From Acidovorax kalamii (GTDB taxonomy: Bacteria > Pseudomonadota > Gammaproteobacteria > Burkholderiales > Burkholderiaceae_C): 64,000 nt of DNA. The stretch lies in contig NZ_NOIG01000010.1 of NCBI RefSeq assembly GCF_002245625.1, positions 62,001-126,000 of the forward strand, given 5' to 3'. Both the position numbers and the translations under genes were made by a program. Below the pieces are notes generated by a model that was not told where the DNA came from, searched no databases, and saw nothing but the letters and a program-made list of their open reading frames with translations. This document shows, in pieces, positions 42,506 to 51,078 of the stretch (position 1 is the stretch's first letter; each line of letters starts with the position of its first letter).

Positions 42506-43060
42506 TCAGCGTGGCATACACCCCGCAAACCCCTTGGGGCCCGCTGCCGACACCTCGGCCAGCGTGACCAACTCCACCCGGTCGTTCTGCCCCGGCATCT
42601 TGGTCAGCCGCTGGCCGTTTTGCCAGCGCCACTGCTGGCCGTCAAAGCTGTAGATGAAGGTGTGCGTGCGGTTGGAGAGCAGGTGCGCGGGCGTCAGGGG
42701 GATGGCCTGGGCGGCGGCTTCGGTGGGGGCGTGGGCCTGGGCTTCGTTGTCCTTGATGACGAGCTTGCCCACATAGGGCGTCACGGGCGATTCGGTGCGG
42801 GTGACTTCGGGCTGGACCAGGGCAGGGCTGTAGCCCGTCAGCGTCCATTCGCCAGGGCCGCTGGGGCGCACGTGGGGCTGGCGGGCGGCGAGGAACTGGG
42901 TGCATGCGCTGGCCAGCGCGGCAAACGATGTCTGGGCAGGGCCGGTGGGCTCGGGCTTGCTGCAGCCTGCCAGCAGCCCCAGGGGCAGGGCGAGCAGCAG
43001 GGCAGCGCGCACGCGTGTGCGGGTGGCAGGCCGGCGGCGGGGCCAGGCGCTGCGGCGCAT
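42506..43060 (-). CDS. Hypothetical lipoprotein
   Basis: 184 residues from the ATG at 43060. An arginine-rich start and a hydrophobic stretch end in the lipobox LLAGC-SKPEP, so it should be a membrane-anchored lipoprotein. The body has VTPYVGKLVIKDNEAQAHAP and THTFIYSFDGQQWRWQNGQR, with no recognised family. The frame continues upstream to a TTG at 43135 that overlaps the stop of the YkgJ gene as TTGA; ATGs at 43087 and 43096 are also possible. It is probably co-transcribed with the YkgJ gene. Confidence 0.72.
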   Translation of the reverse strand: MRRSAWPRRRPATRTRVRAALLLALPLGLLAGCSKPEPTGPAQTSFAALASACTQFLAARQPHVRPSGPGEWTLTGYSPALVQPEVTRTESPVTPYVGKLVIKDNEAQAHAPTEAAAQAIPLTPAHLLSNRTHTFIYSFDGQQWRWQNGQRLTKMPGQNDRVELVTLAEVSAAGPKGFAGCMPR

Positions 43061-43131
43061 GGCGGGTGTGTTGTGCAAGGACCTCATGGGCGGCATTGTG
43101 GGCCGGTGGGCGGGCTGGGGCTTGATGGATG

Positions 43132-43845
43132 TCAAGGGTGTGGCGGTGCGCTGTGGGTGTGCGGGCCTTGCGCTGGCGCGGGTGTGGGCTCCAGCGCGGC
43201 CGGGTCGCCCTGGTGCCAGCGGTGCAGTGCGGTGGGGTCGCTCAGGGCCGCCAGCACGGCGGCGTTCAGCTCGTGGGCGCTGGCGGGCAGGGGCTGGTCG
43301 CGGTAGGCCAGTGCTGTGCCTGCCATCAGGGCTTCGGCGTCCACCAGCAGGCGCAGGTTTTGCGGGATGGTGGCGGATTGTTCTGCGCAGTGCGGGGCCG
43401 ACAACGAGTGTGCCTTGCGGCAGGCGGCGGGGCGCACGGGGTAGATGCTGCAGCGCTCATCCACGAGAAAACTGCAGGCCTGGCGTGCTGGGTTGGTAGG
43501 GTTGAGCGCGGCGGTGGTCACATGCCGGTGCAGAGCGCTGAGGGCATCGGCCAATGCCTCTGCGGGCTGGGCACGCAGGTGCTGGGCGATGTGGAAGACC
43601 TCGGGCTCGGTCGCTTCGACCCGCAGGTGGCAGCAGTGGGCGCAACCGGCCTGGCAGGCGGGCTGGGGGCCGGTGGCGCGGGCCTGCTCGGCTACGGTGT
43701 CCAGGCCCCGGTGCAGCTGCGCGATGAAAGCCACGGCGCCATCCGCACCATCGGCGCCCTGGGCCTGCCGCAGCGCCTGCGCCGCCCGCTGCCGCACGCG
43801 GGCGATGGATTGCAGGAAGGCGGAGCGCTCGTCGTCGGTCAGCAT
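43132..43845 (-). CDS. YkgJ-family cysteine-cluster protein
   Basis: 237-residue protein with the metal-binding cysteine pattern of the YkgJ/CxxCxxCC family: CQAGCAHCCHLRVEATEPEV, then CSFLVDERCSIYPVRPAACR and CAEQ. These proteins probably hold a zinc or iron-sulfur centre; function is unknown. The C-terminal 40 residues are Pro/His-rich and poorly conserved. It lies 48 bp beyond the helicase gene on the same strand. Confidence 0.88.
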   Translation of the reverse strand: MLTDDERSAFLQSIARVRQRAAQALRQAQGADGADGAVAFIAQLHRGLDTVAEQARATGPQPACQAGCAHCCHLRVEATEPEVFHIAQHLRAQPAEALADALSALHRHVTTAALNPTNPARQACSFLVDERCSIYPVRPAACRKAHSLSAPHCAEQSATIPQNLRLLVDAEALMAGTALAYRDQPLPASAHELNAAVLAALSDPTALHRWHQGDPAALEPTPAPAQGPHTHSAPPHP

Positions 43846-43893
43846 GGGCGGTTCGCGGTTGGGTGAGTCGGGAAGGTGGCTGTGCCCCGCACC

Positions 43894-46197
43894 TTAGCGC
43901 GTTTGCCACCACGCGGGCAGCAGGCTGCGCACCTGGGCCTGTGCAAAGCGCTCGTCCATCAGGTGCACCACGCCCTCGTCGCTGGGCGTGCGGATCACAC
44001 GGCCAGCGGCCTGCACCACCTTTTGCAGACCGGGGTAGAGGTAGGTGTAGTCATAGCCCGCGCCAAACAGCGCCTGCATGCGCTCGCGGATCTGCTCGTT
44101 GACGGGGTTGACCTGCGGCAGGCCGAGCGTGGCAACGAACGCGCCAATCAGCCGCTGGCCCGGCAGGTCGATGCCCTCGGCAAACGCGCCGCCCAGCACG
44201 GCAAAGGCAATGCCCTGGCTGGTGTCGGTTAAGCGGGCCAGAAACTCGCGCTGCTCGCCTTCGAGCATGCGGCGCGACTGGCACCAGTGCGGCACATCGG
44301 GGTGCTGCTGCGCAAACAGTGCAGCGGCCTGCTGCAGATAGTCGTAGCTGCTGAAGAACGCCAGATAGTTGCCGGGCCGCGCACGGAACTGCTGCGCCAT
44401 CAGCGCCGCAATCGGCGCCAGCGATGCCGCGCGGTGCGGGTAGCGCGTGGAGATGTGGCGCGCCACCTGCACCTGCAGCTGGTGTGCGGCAAAGGGCGAC
44501 TCCACATCCACCCACACATGGTCCTCAGGCAGGCCCAGCAGGTCGGCGTAGTAGCGCGCGGGCTGCAGCGTGGCCGAAAACAAGGTGCTGGTGTGCGCAG
44601 CTGTGAGGCGGGGTTGCAAGAAGGGCGCGGGCACCACGTTGCGGATGCAGACCACGGAATCGCCGGGCTTAGAGGCTCGCTGGTGGTGGGCTGCAGAAGC
44701 CTGGGTGATGTCCACCATCGAATGCGCATCGAGCAGGTCGGCCATGCGCTGCAGGTGCAGGGCGTCGAAGTAGAACGCCTGCAGCGCGCTGTCTGGTTCT
44801 GTGGGGTGGTCGGTGAAGTGCTCGGTGAGCGTGGTGGTGCACTGCTGCAGTGTGGCCAGCAGCTTGTCGGGGAAGGTTTCGAGCACCGTGTACGGGGCCG
44901 GGTGCACCTTGTCCAGCGCCACCCAGGCGCGGCGTACCTTGTCCAACGCCTTCTTCACCGGCGCATGCTGCGCGGCGGTGGGGCTGCTGCGGGCCTGGGC
45001 CAGGGCGGCGGGGTGCAACTCGGCGGTGAACATCTTGCGGCCGCGCTCCACCAGGTTGTGGGCTTCGTCCACCAGCAGCGCCGTGCGCCACTGGTTGGCC
45101 TGGGCCAGGCCGTGCAGCAGGCCACCCAGGTCAAAGTAGTAGTTGTAGTCGCCCACCACCACATCGGCCCAGCGGGCCAGTTCCTGGCTCAGGTAGTAGG
45201 GGCAGACCTCGTGCTGCAGGGCCACCTCACGCACGCGGGCTTGTAGCAAAGCGGGGACGTTTTTCCCTTCCATGGTGGTGGCCACCGCCGCTGCGCGTGC
45301 GGCGGGCAGCCGGTCGTAGAAGCCCCGGGCCAGCGGGCAGGATTCACCGTGGCAGGCCTTGTCGGGGTGCTCACAGGCCTTGTCGCGCGCCACCAGCTCC
45401 AGCACGCGCAAGGGCAGCGCCGGTGCGCTGTTGGCCAGGCGCGCCAGCGCATCCAGCGCCATCTGCCGCCCCGAGGTTTTGGCGGCCAGAAAGAACACCT
45501 TGTCGATGCGCTGGGCCGGTGCGGCCTTGAGCAATGGAAACAGCGTGCCCATGGTCTTGCCAATGCCCGTGGGCGCCTGGGCCAGCAGGCAGCGGCCCGC
45601 CACTGCCGCCTTGTACACGGCTTCGGCCAGCGGGCGCTGGCCGGTGCGAAAGTCGCCAAAGGGAAACGCCAAGGTGGCCAGTGCCGCATCGCGTGCCGCG
45701 CGGTGGGCCACCTGCTGTTCGGCCCATGCAATGAAGCGCTGGCACTGCGCCTCGAAGTGCTGGCGCAGGTCGTCGGCGCTGCAGTGTTCGGTGAACACCG
45801 TCTCTTGTTGCGTGCCCACGTCCAGATGCACCAGCGCCACGTCGATGTGCGCTAGCTGCTCTTGCTCGCACAGCAGCCAGCCATACACCTTGGCCTGCGC
45901 CCAGTGCAGGTGGCGGTGCGATGCGGGTTGGCGGTCCAGCCGCCCTTTGAAGGTCTTGACCTCGTCGATGCGCTGCTGCGCGGGGTCGTAGCCATCGGCC
46001 CGGCCGCGCACGCGCAGGCTTTGGTAACCGCCGCTCAGTGCCACCTCGGCGCGATAGCCTGCACCCCGGCGCGCTGCCGCCACTGCATGGCCTGCCATAC
46101 CTTCCAGCGCGGTGGGCGCAGGCGTGAAGCGCAGGTCCAGGTCGCCCTGCTTGGCGGTGAACTCGCACAGCTCGCGCACCGCCACGGTATAGGTCAT
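43894..46197 (-). CDS. PD-(D/E)XK nuclease fused to XPD/DinG-type iron-sulfur helicase
   Basis: 767 residues. The N-terminal 180 residues look like a Cas4/RecB-type nuclease: Asp68 in RGRADGYD and Glu79-Val-Lys81 in RIDEVKTFKG give the D...ExK signature. The helicase half has Walker A LLAQAPTGIGKTMG (Lys214), an XPD-like cluster of cysteines (CEHPDKACHGESCPL and a later CPYYLS), the DEAH box LLVDEAHNL (about residue 377), and the C-terminal motifs GGAFAEGIDLPG and QAAGRVIRTPSDEG. It is a superfamily 2 5'-3' DNA helicase with likely nuclease activity, fitting DNA repair or defence. It overlaps the nuclease-like gene upstream by 4 bp. Confidence 0.88.
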   Translation of the reverse strand: MTYTVAVRELCEFTAKQGDLDLRFTPAPTALEGMAGHAVAAARRGAGYRAEVALSGGYQSLRVRGRADGYDPAQQRIDEVKTFKGRLDRQPASHRHLHWAQAKVYGWLLCEQEQLAHIDVALVHLDVGTQQETVFTEHCSADDLRQHFEAQCQRFIAWAEQQVAHRAARDAALATLAFPFGDFRTGQRPLAEAVYKAAVAGRCLLAQAPTGIGKTMGTLFPLLKAAPAQRIDKVFFLAAKTSGRQMALDALARLANSAPALPLRVLELVARDKACEHPDKACHGESCPLARGFYDRLPAARAAAVATTMEGKNVPALLQARVREVALQHEVCPYYLSQELARWADVVVGDYNYYFDLGGLLHGLAQANQWRTALLVDEAHNLVERGRKMFTAELHPAALAQARSSPTAAQHAPVKKALDKVRRAWVALDKVHPAPYTVLETFPDKLLATLQQCTTTLTEHFTDHPTEPDSALQAFYFDALHLQRMADLLDAHSMVDITQASAAHHQRASKPGDSVVCIRNVVPAPFLQPRLTAAHTSTLFSATLQPARYYADLLGLPEDHVWVDVESPFAAHQLQVQVARHISTRYPHRAASLAPIAALMAQQFRARPGNYLAFFSSYDYLQQAAALFAQQHPDVPHWCQSRRMLEGEQREFLARLTDTSQGIAFAVLGGAFAEGIDLPGQRLIGAFVATLGLPQVNPVNEQIRERMQALFGAGYDYTYLYPGLQKVVQAAGRVIRTPSDEGVVHLMDERFAQAQVRSLLPAWWQTR

Positions 46198-47087
46198 GGC
46201 GGGGTGGTCGGGGTGTCGGTGGCGGGAGGAGCAGGCTCGCCCAAATGGGTCTGAGCCATGTCGTCATCGCTGCGCAGCGGCGTGGCCTTGCACAGCGCCA
46301 TCCACACAGAAAAAGGCAGGGTGCAACGGTTGTGCCGCGCGGGGCGCAGCAGCTCAAAGCGCCCGTCCTCCACGCTGCCGTGCAATACCCAGATGCCAAA
46401 GTGCTCGGGGATCTCTTCGGGCTCGGCAATGCCCGCCGGGAAGACGTAGTAGCACTCCTCACACAGCCACTGATACGCCTGCCGCTTGGCATCGTGCCGC
46501 AGGTCCGACAGCAGGTCGGCGCGGCTCGCCTTCACCTCGTGCACCATGGGCTGCAGGTAGGCGGGTACCGAGGTGTTGCGCACCGAGAACAGATCGGGCC
46601 GGGCCATGCGCCACACATTGGCGGCGGCGCGGGCAGCGGGGGCGTGGTCATCGTCGGCCCACAGCGGTGCCATGGCGGGCGCGGTGTTGGCGGGTGCATC
46701 GGCCGTGGCCGCAGGTGGCACCACATCCCCCATCGGCACGGTGTCGATCACCGCGCGCAGTGACAGTTCGGTCCATACGATGCGCCCCGAAGCCAGCAAC
46801 TGCGCCGCAAACTTCTGCCCCAGCCGGTCGTGCAGGCTCAGCGCCCGCACGCCACGCTGGCGGGCCTGCGCCAGGGTGCGGATGCCTTCGTCGGTGAGGC
46901 GCAGGGTTTCACAACCATCGGCCGCAATGTGCAGACTGATGAGGCCCGCAGCCAGCAGGTCAATCTCCAGCCCATCCTTGCACGGCCACCCCGCCGAGCG
47001 CCAGACCTGCATCAGACGCGTGCGGTGAAAGCGGGTGATCGGGGTGGAGGGCGGGGAGTCCGAATTGGGGGAGGGCAGCGCCGTCAT
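46194..47087 (-). CDS. Putative PD-(D/E)XK (MmcB-like) nuclease partner
   Basis: 297 residues from the ATG at 47087; a GTG at 47114 is also possible. Not firmly recognised. The central segment ARPDLFSVR followed about 15 residues later by VHEVKASRADLLSDLRHDAK has the D...ExK spacing of restriction-like nucleases (Asp165, Glu184, Lys186) and resembles MmcB-like proteins. CEECYYVFPAGIAEPEEIPE follows as in that group. The N-terminal half (CKDGLEIDLLAAGLISLH, LRLTDEGIRTLAQARQRG) looks like a winged-helix DNA-binding domain. Its stop overlaps the helicase ATG (ATGA), so the two very likely work together. Confidence 0.62.
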   Translation of the reverse strand: MTALPSPNSDSPPSTPITRFHRTRLMQVWRSAGWPCKDGLEIDLLAAGLISLHIAADGCETLRLTDEGIRTLAQARQRGVRALSLHDRLGQKFAAQLLASGRIVWTELSLRAVIDTVPMGDVVPPAATADAPANTAPAMAPLWADDDHAPAARAAANVWRMARPDLFSVRNTSVPAYLQPMVHEVKASRADLLSDLRHDAKRQAYQWLCEECYYVFPAGIAEPEEIPEHFGIWVLHGSVEDGRFELLRPARHNRCTLPFSVWMALCKATPLRSDDDMAQTHLGEPAPPATDTPTTPP

Positions 47088-47182
47088 GGCGGGGTGGGTG
47101 GGCTGGCGTGGCACTGATTTTAATCACAGTGTCTGGCGGACTGCTTTTTGGATGTAGGAAGGAGTGTGGTATAGAAATTTGG

Positions 47183-47240
47183 GTCGAATTTGCCTCTTCC
47201 GCCCTATGGATAAGCGCCAGCAGCTATTGAAATGTGAGCA
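47183..47240. repeat. Copy of the intergenic repeat in a 400-bp gap
   Basis: The gap 47088-47489 has no gene. It contains TTGCCTCTTCCGCCCTATGG followed by ATAAGCGCCAGCAGCTATTG, a repeat copy, then about 240 bp of lower-GC sequence up to the OLD gene stop. No remnant protein was recognised there. TGATTTTAATCA at 47115 is a short inverted repeat near the nuclease-like gene start. Confidence 0.65.
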
Positions 47241-47489
47241 TTCTCGCCATGACATTTCGAGGGGGAAGAAATGAGTCCCTCGGGGCTTGAATGAGGATGC
47301 GTTGGCCCTGCACGATGCAAAAATCGGAAGTGGTTGTCATGTGGCTGCCCATGAAGCGGGCAAATTGGACGCGGCTGCGAGAGGCTGCAACTCATTGAAT
47401 ATGGTCCTCCTCGACGTAACTGGCCTCAACAGCTCCTGAGCGCTGCGATCGCATTCAATCCAGGCTGATTGGATACTCACCAGTCACAG

Positions 47490-49091
47490 TCAAGCCTGAT
47501 ACGCCTTCTCCCAGCAGGCAGTCAGGGCTGCGAAAATGACGGGCATGTCCTGCTCGAACTGATTCTGGGTTATTACCGCACCGAGGGCTCTGGCGAGCTT
47601 TGTCTTGTTCGTCAAATTTGCATACTGGGCGCGCACTACAGCTGGGTAGTAGTCCTCCAACCCAGTCGTCGGAAGCGTATGCGCCCGGTTGTTGTCCCGG
47701 ATGTCGGCGTTTTGGTCAAGGAATGTCGTGAGCCTTGCCTGCTTGTCTCCTCCTGTTGGAGCGTCGAACAGCAGGACCGCACACCGACGATAGACGGGCG
47801 AGTCCTTTAGCGGTGCGTAGCACTTCATCAAAGCTGCAAGGTACTGGGCTTGGCGCTCGTCGTCCCCATTTGCCGCCACAACATGGATTTTGGGCTTGTC
47901 GAGGTAAAACCTAGCGCAAACCGCTTCGATGAACAGGACTTCGCTCGGACCTTCAACGACCAAAAAATTCGCGGGTAGCAAAAGGTCCGTCGGGTTCCCG
48001 CCGAGCAGTTCGTAGACTGTTCGAACCCGTTCCTTCTTTGTCATGGGCGTCACAGAAGTTGCTCTGTCCTCCTTCTCAACGACGAACTCTGCTTGCCCAG
48101 CGTGCGTATCCGAAAGGAAGACGGACGAGTGAGTTGTAATGAAGACTTGGTCCACATCTTCAGTCAAGCTCGCCAGTGCGATCTTGAGCTGGCGCTGCGC
48201 CGCCGGATGTAGGTGAAGTTCGGCCTCATCAATGAAGAAGATGAACGCCTTTCCAAGAGCTTCATGACGACGCGCGTCAGCATGCGCCTTAATGATCGCG
48301 AGCATCAGCGCTCGCTGCATTCCATCGCCCTTCTCCTCTGCGAGCGTGGGCACACCATCGTCTACAGTCGTCGAGTAGCTTTTCAAGAAGTCCTCGAAAG
48401 GAGGGATCTCGACGTTGAACTCAACGGCAGCGCAATCGGGAAACTGCATTCGCAAATGGCCGGCGACACGCTCACTGGTCTGCTGAAGCAGCTTTCGCAC
48501 ATTTGAATCTGGTGACTCAAAGAGGTCTTCAAATTTTTGCTTGAACTCGACGTATCTGGGGTCCTGCTCTAGCGCTTCCGAAACAACGCTGCTTAGCATC
48601 TGACCAATGGGTGTAGTGGCTTTGAATGCTGACACCTCCTTGAGGTTCTTGTCGGTTAAGACGAACTCAAAGCGAGGAATGCAGTTGTTAAAAGCGCTAT
48701 CCACGCCAACTGGCTGCTTTTGCCACTTTCCTTCCTTGGCGTTGTATACATAGCGAGCCTTGGCGTCAGAACTGGTGCGACGAACACTGAAGACATCGTC
48801 TTCACCCACGATGTTTCTCAGCTTCTGCTGGTTCTCCTTGTTCGAGATTTGTTCAAGGCCGGCTTGAACATTTGAGAACGCAATCTCGACGACGATTTCC
48901 TCGTCCTCAGTCGCTCCCGCGTGCAGAAGTTCAGCAAGATCGCCTTTTCCGGAATAGAACCATTCGATAGCCTCGAACAGGTTCGATTTGCCGTGGTTGT
49001 TTCGGCCCACAAGAATGTTGAATCCGCCTGGCTCGAACATCACATCTCGCAGCGAGCGAAAGTTTTTGATAGTCAGCTTGGATATTTTCAT
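47490..49091 (-). CDS. OLD-family ATPase-TOPRIM nuclease
   Basis: 533 residues from the ATG at 49091, which has the strong RBS AGGGAGGAAGT. N-terminal SMC/RecF-like ATPase: KISKLTIKNFRSLRDV, Walker A GRNNHGKS (29-36), and Walker B FIFFIDEAELHLHPAAQRQL with the downstream switch ITTHSSVFL. C-terminal TOPRIM: FLVVEGPSEVLFIEAV, AANGDDE and LLFDAPTGGDK supply the acidic metal-binding residues. OLD proteins are DNA nucleases used in phage or plasmid defence. No UvrD-like partner lies beside it, so it looks like a stand-alone OLD rather than a Gabija pair. GC content and codon use are visibly lower than in its neighbours, suggesting recent transfer. Confidence 0.9.
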   Translation of the reverse strand: MKISKLTIKNFRSLRDVMFEPGGFNILVGRNNHGKSNLFEAIEWFYSGKGDLAELLHAGATEDEEIVVEIAFSNVQAGLEQISNKENQQKLRNIVGEDDVFSVRRTSSDAKARYVYNAKEGKWQKQPVGVDSAFNNCIPRFEFVLTDKNLKEVSAFKATTPIGQMLSSVVSEALEQDPRYVEFKQKFEDLFESPDSNVRKLLQQTSERVAGHLRMQFPDCAAVEFNVEIPPFEDFLKSYSTTVDDGVPTLAEEKGDGMQRALMLAIIKAHADARRHEALGKAFIFFIDEAELHLHPAAQRQLKIALASLTEDVDQVFITTHSSVFLSDTHAGQAEFVVEKEDRATSVTPMTKKERVRTVYELLGGNPTDLLLPANFLVVEGPSEVLFIEAVCARFYLDKPKIHVVAANGDDERQAQYLAALMKCYAPLKDSPVYRRCAVLLFDAPTGGDKQARLTTFLDQNADIRDNNRAHTLPTTGLEDYYPAVVRAQYANLTNKTKLARALGAVITQNQFEQDMPVIFAALTACWEKAYQA

Positions 49092-49212
49092 ACTTCCTCC
49101 CTTTCGGTGACTATATCCAGGCCACTTGGAAGCAGAGCAAATATGCAGGTGGAGGTCTGCTAACAGACTATCGCAGCGTAATGCCGCTGAACCAGCCAAC
49201 GAGGCTCCCCCC

Positions 49213-50361
49213 TCACCACTCCGCAAAACTCCCATCCCGATGCCGCCACACCGGATTCCTCCACCGGTGTCCCTCCTGCGCCCGCTCGCGCACATAGTCC
49301 TCATTCACCTCAATCCCCAACCCCGGCCCGGTGGGGATGGCGACCATCCCGTCCTGGTACGCAAACACCCCGGGGTTGGACACATAGTCCATCAGGTCGT
49401 TGGCCTGGTTGTAGTGGATGCCCAGGCTTTGCTCCTGGATGAAGGCGTTGTAGCAAACCGCGTCCAGCTGCAGGTTGGCGGCCAGGGCAATGGGGCCCAG
49501 CGGGCAGTGCAGGGCCAGGGCCACGTCGTAGGCCTCGGCCATGCTGGCGATCTTGCGGGTCTCGGTGATGCCGCCTGCGTGCGACGGGTCGGGCTGGATG
49601 ATGTCCGCATAGCCCCCTTGCAGCACGCGCTTGAAGTCCCAGCGCGAGTACAGGCGCTCGCCCAGGGCGACGGGGGTGGATGAGATGCGGGCGATCTCCT
49701 TCAGCGCCTCTTCGTGTTCGCTCAGCACGGGCTCTTCGATGAACATGAGCTTGTAGGGCTCCAGCTCCTTGACCAGCACCTTGGCCATGGGCCGGTGCAC
49801 GCGGCCGTGAAAGTCCACGCCAATCCCCACATTCGGCCCTACGGCCTCGCGCACGGCGGCCACGTTCTGCAGGCAGCGCTCCACCTTGTCGTAGCTGTCC
49901 ACGTACTGCACCTCTTCGGTGCCGTTCATCTTCACGGCCGTGAAGCCGCGCGCCACGGCGGCCTGGGCAGCTGCGGCCGTTTCGCTGGGGCGGTCTCCGC
50001 CGATCCAGCTGTAGACCTTGATATGGCTGCGCACATTGCCACCCAGAAGCTCGGACACGGGTACGCCCAGCGCCTTGCCCTTGATGTCCCACAGCGCCTG
50101 GTCGATGCCCGCCAGTGCGCTCATGTGCACGCCGCCGCCCCGGTAGAAGCCGCCCCGGTACAGCACGGTCCAATGGTCTTCGATGTGGCGCGGGTCTTTG
50201 CCAATGAGGTAGTCGGCCAGTTCATCGACGGCAGCGGCCACGGTGTGCGCGCGGCCTTCCAGCACAGGCTCGCCCCAGCCGGTGATTCCTTCGTCGGTTT
50301 CGATTTTGAGGAAGCACCAGCGCGGCGGGACGATGAACGTGGTGAGTCGGGTGATCTTCAT
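49213..50361 (-). CDS. dgoD: D-galactonate dehydratase
   Basis: Enolase-superfamily dehydratase turning galactonate into 2-keto-3-deoxygalactonate. 382 residues, the same length as E. coli DgoD, and very similar to it: [60 protein letters not shown] (metal Asp and catalytic His), [40 protein letters not shown] and [19 protein letters not shown]. It is the last gene of the leftward sugar-acid cluster, 57 bp after dgoA. Confidence 0.95.
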   Translation of the reverse strand: MKITRLTTFIVPPRWCFLKIETDEGITGWGEPVLEGRAHTVAAAVDELADYLIGKDPRHIEDHWTVLYRGGFYRGGGVHMSALAGIDQALWDIKGKALGVPVSELLGGNVRSHIKVYSWIGGDRPSETAAAAQAAVARGFTAVKMNGTEEVQYVDSYDKVERCLQNVAAVREAVGPNVGIGVDFHGRVHRPMAKVLVKELEPYKLMFIEEPVLSEHEEALKEIARISSTPVALGERLYSRWDFKRVLQGGYADIIQPDPSHAGGITETRKIASMAEAYDVALALHCPLGPIALAANLQLDAVCYNAFIQEQSLGIHYNQANDLMDYVSNPGVFAYQDGMVAIPTGPGLGIEVNEDYVRERAQEGHRWRNPVWRHRDGSFAEW

Positions 50362-50418
50362 GGGGATGGGCAGTCGGTTCAGAAATGCTGGGTTGTCTGG
50401 AACGAGTAGGGGGGCGGT

Positions 50419-51078
50419 TCAGGCCGTGGCGGGCGCTGTGCCAAACGACGCCTGCCATGCCCGCGCAAACGCTGCAGCTTTGTGCGCCACCTCGGGGGGC
50501 TGGTCGCCGGGGCGGTACAGGGCCGAGCCCAGGCCAAAGCCGCTGGCGCCAGCGGCGGCATAGGGCGCGATGCTCTCGGGCACGATGCCGCCCACGGGCA
50601 CCAGTGCCATGGGCGGCGTGATGACGGCGCGCCAGGCCTTGAGCACATGGGGCGGCAGCGCCTCGGCAGGGAACAGCTTGAGCATGTTGGCGCCCGCTGC
50701 CAGCGCGGCATAGGCCTCGGTCAGCGTGGCAACGCCGGGCGCGCAGGCCATGCCGGCGGCGCGGGCAGCGCGGATCACATCGGGGTCGCTGTGGGGCATG
50801 ACGATGATCTGCCCACCGGCTGCGGCCACATCGGCCACGGCATCGATGGAGAGCACCGTGCCTGCACCCACGAGGCAGTCGGCGGGCAGCGCATCGCGCA
50901 GCGCGCGGATGCTGGCCAGCGGCTCGGGGGAGTTCAGCGGCACTTCGATGATGCGAAACCCCGCGTCGTATAGCGCGTGGCCGATGGCGACCACCTCGTG
51001 CGGCTGCACGCCGCGCAGGATGGCGATGAGCCCGCAGCGCTGCAGGATGTGGAACAGGGCTTTGTCGATGGGGTTCAT
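50419..51078 (-). CDS. dgoA: 2-dehydro-3-deoxy-6-phosphogalactonate aldolase
   Basis: 219-residue KDPG/KDPGal-type class I aldolase that splits the phosphorylated keto-deoxy acid into pyruvate and glyceraldehyde-3-phosphate. Motifs: LIAILRGVQPHEVVAIGHAL with the general-base Glu later in RIIEVPLNSPEP, VGAGTVLS, and the Schiff-base lysine in MLKLFPAEALPP. Its ATG overlaps the stop of dgoK by 4 bp. Gene order dgoK-dgoA-dgoD makes the galactonate branch clear. Confidence 0.93.
   Translation of the reverse strand: MNPIDKALFHILQRCGLIAILRGVQPHEVVAIGHALYDAGFRIIEVPLNSPEPLASIRALRDALPADCLVGAGTVLSIDAVADVAAAGGQIIVMPHSDPDVIRAARAAGMACAPGVATLTEAYAALAAGANMLKLFPAEALPPHVLKAWRAVITPPMALVPVGGIVPESIAPYAAAGASGFGLGSALYRPGDQPPEVAHKAAAFARAWQASFGTAPATA

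Noticed and set aside
43894..46197. Cas4 or type IV CRISPR CasDinG locus
   Set aside because: No CRISPR array, other cas genes or spacer-like repeats are present; the fusion stands with a non-Cas partner.
47490..49091. Gabija (GajA-GajB) defence system
   Set aside because: The GajA-like ATPase-TOPRIM protein has no UvrD-like helicase gene on either side; the nearest helicase is XPD/DinG-type and belongs to another operon.
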